Assembly (NCBI GenBank): GCA_027003085.1 | Contig: JALWYR010000123.1 | Location: 1-5,896, forward strand | DNA: 5,896 nucleotides | Reading direction: 5' to 3' | Source: Flavobacteriales bacterium | Lineage (GTDB): Bacteria > Bacteroidota > Bacteroidia > Flavobacteriales > Flavobacteriaceae | Shown: positions 5,829 to 5,896 of the stretch, piece by piece | How positions within the stretch are numbered: the stretch's first letter is position 1 | Layout: the number at the start of each line of letters is the position of its first letter | Made by a program: the position numbers and the translations under genes | The notes under the pieces: model-generated | What the model was told of the DNA's origin: nothing | The model's database searches: none | The model's input: only the letters and a program-made list of their open reading frames with translations

Positions 5829-5850
5829 CCCGAAATCCGGCGCCGGCCGG
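5821..5850. repeat. 9-bp inverted repeat CCGGCCGGC / GCCGGCCGG
   Basis: Perfect arms at 5821-5829 and 5842-5850 enclose a 12-base spacer. Each arm contains the self-complementary CCGGCCGG, so several alternative pairings exist. It is part of the GC-rich repeat tail. Confidence 0.5.
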
Positions 5851-5896
5851 GCTGTCCGCTTAAATTCGCCTTGGGCCGCGGCGGTTTGCTATGGCC

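Larger units (their letters stand above)
5592..5896. other. GC-rich non-coding tail packed with inverted repeats
   Basis: No gene can be supported here. Apart from T6 at 5592-5597 and short AT patches near 5718-5740 and 5861-5867, the sequence is dominated by CCGG, GGCGCC and CCGCGG words and consists mainly of hairpins listed separately. The ATG at 5892 comes too close to the window edge to judge as a start. The tail resembles the GC-rich block before the operon in composition and shares the word GCGCCGCCGGC with it. Confidence 0.6.

Overview
The window reads as a chromosomal segment of a Bacteroidota (Bacteroidetes) bacterium. Three things suggest this. The coding sequences start without a recognisable Shine-Dalgarno sequence. 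The M1 peptidase has the GMEYP active-site variant and the C-terminal TADVNTDNNVWP-type ending that I associate with Bacteroidota secreted M1 peptidases. The MenD protein has the NGGGxIFRFIPGP cofactor loop that I recall from Bacteroidota MenD. Lineage below phylum level cannot be decided from this sequence.

Layout: (1) 1 to about 1020 holds no convincing gene. It is a patchwork of short inverted and direct repeats, including a perfect ATTCCCGC/GCGGGAAT palindrome, a 27/28 direct repeat, a purine-rich GC-rich block and a 16-bp inverted repeat ahead of the first gene. (2) 1078-3339 encodes an exported M1-family zinc metallopeptidase with an intact HEXXH-18-E site. (3) 3347-3910 encodes a cytoplasmic thioredoxin-fold protein of the CNHCPYV type (peroxiredoxin-like). 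(4) 3915-5591 encodes MenD, the thiamine-diphosphate SEPHCHC synthase of menaquinone biosynthesis, starting at a GTG. (5) 5592-5896 is a very GC-rich non-coding tail made almost entirely of hairpins and nested inverted repeats.

The three genes share one strand with gaps of 7 and 4 bases, so they are very probably co-transcribed, and menD may be translationally coupled to the redoxin gene. Functionally they are a mixed set: periplasmic peptide degradation, a thiol-redox protein and quinone biosynthesis. No common pathway is evident beyond general respiratory and redox housekeeping.

I see no phage, CRISPR, toxin-antitoxin or defence system. The least explained part of the window is the pair of repeat-dense intergenic stretches flanking the operon.
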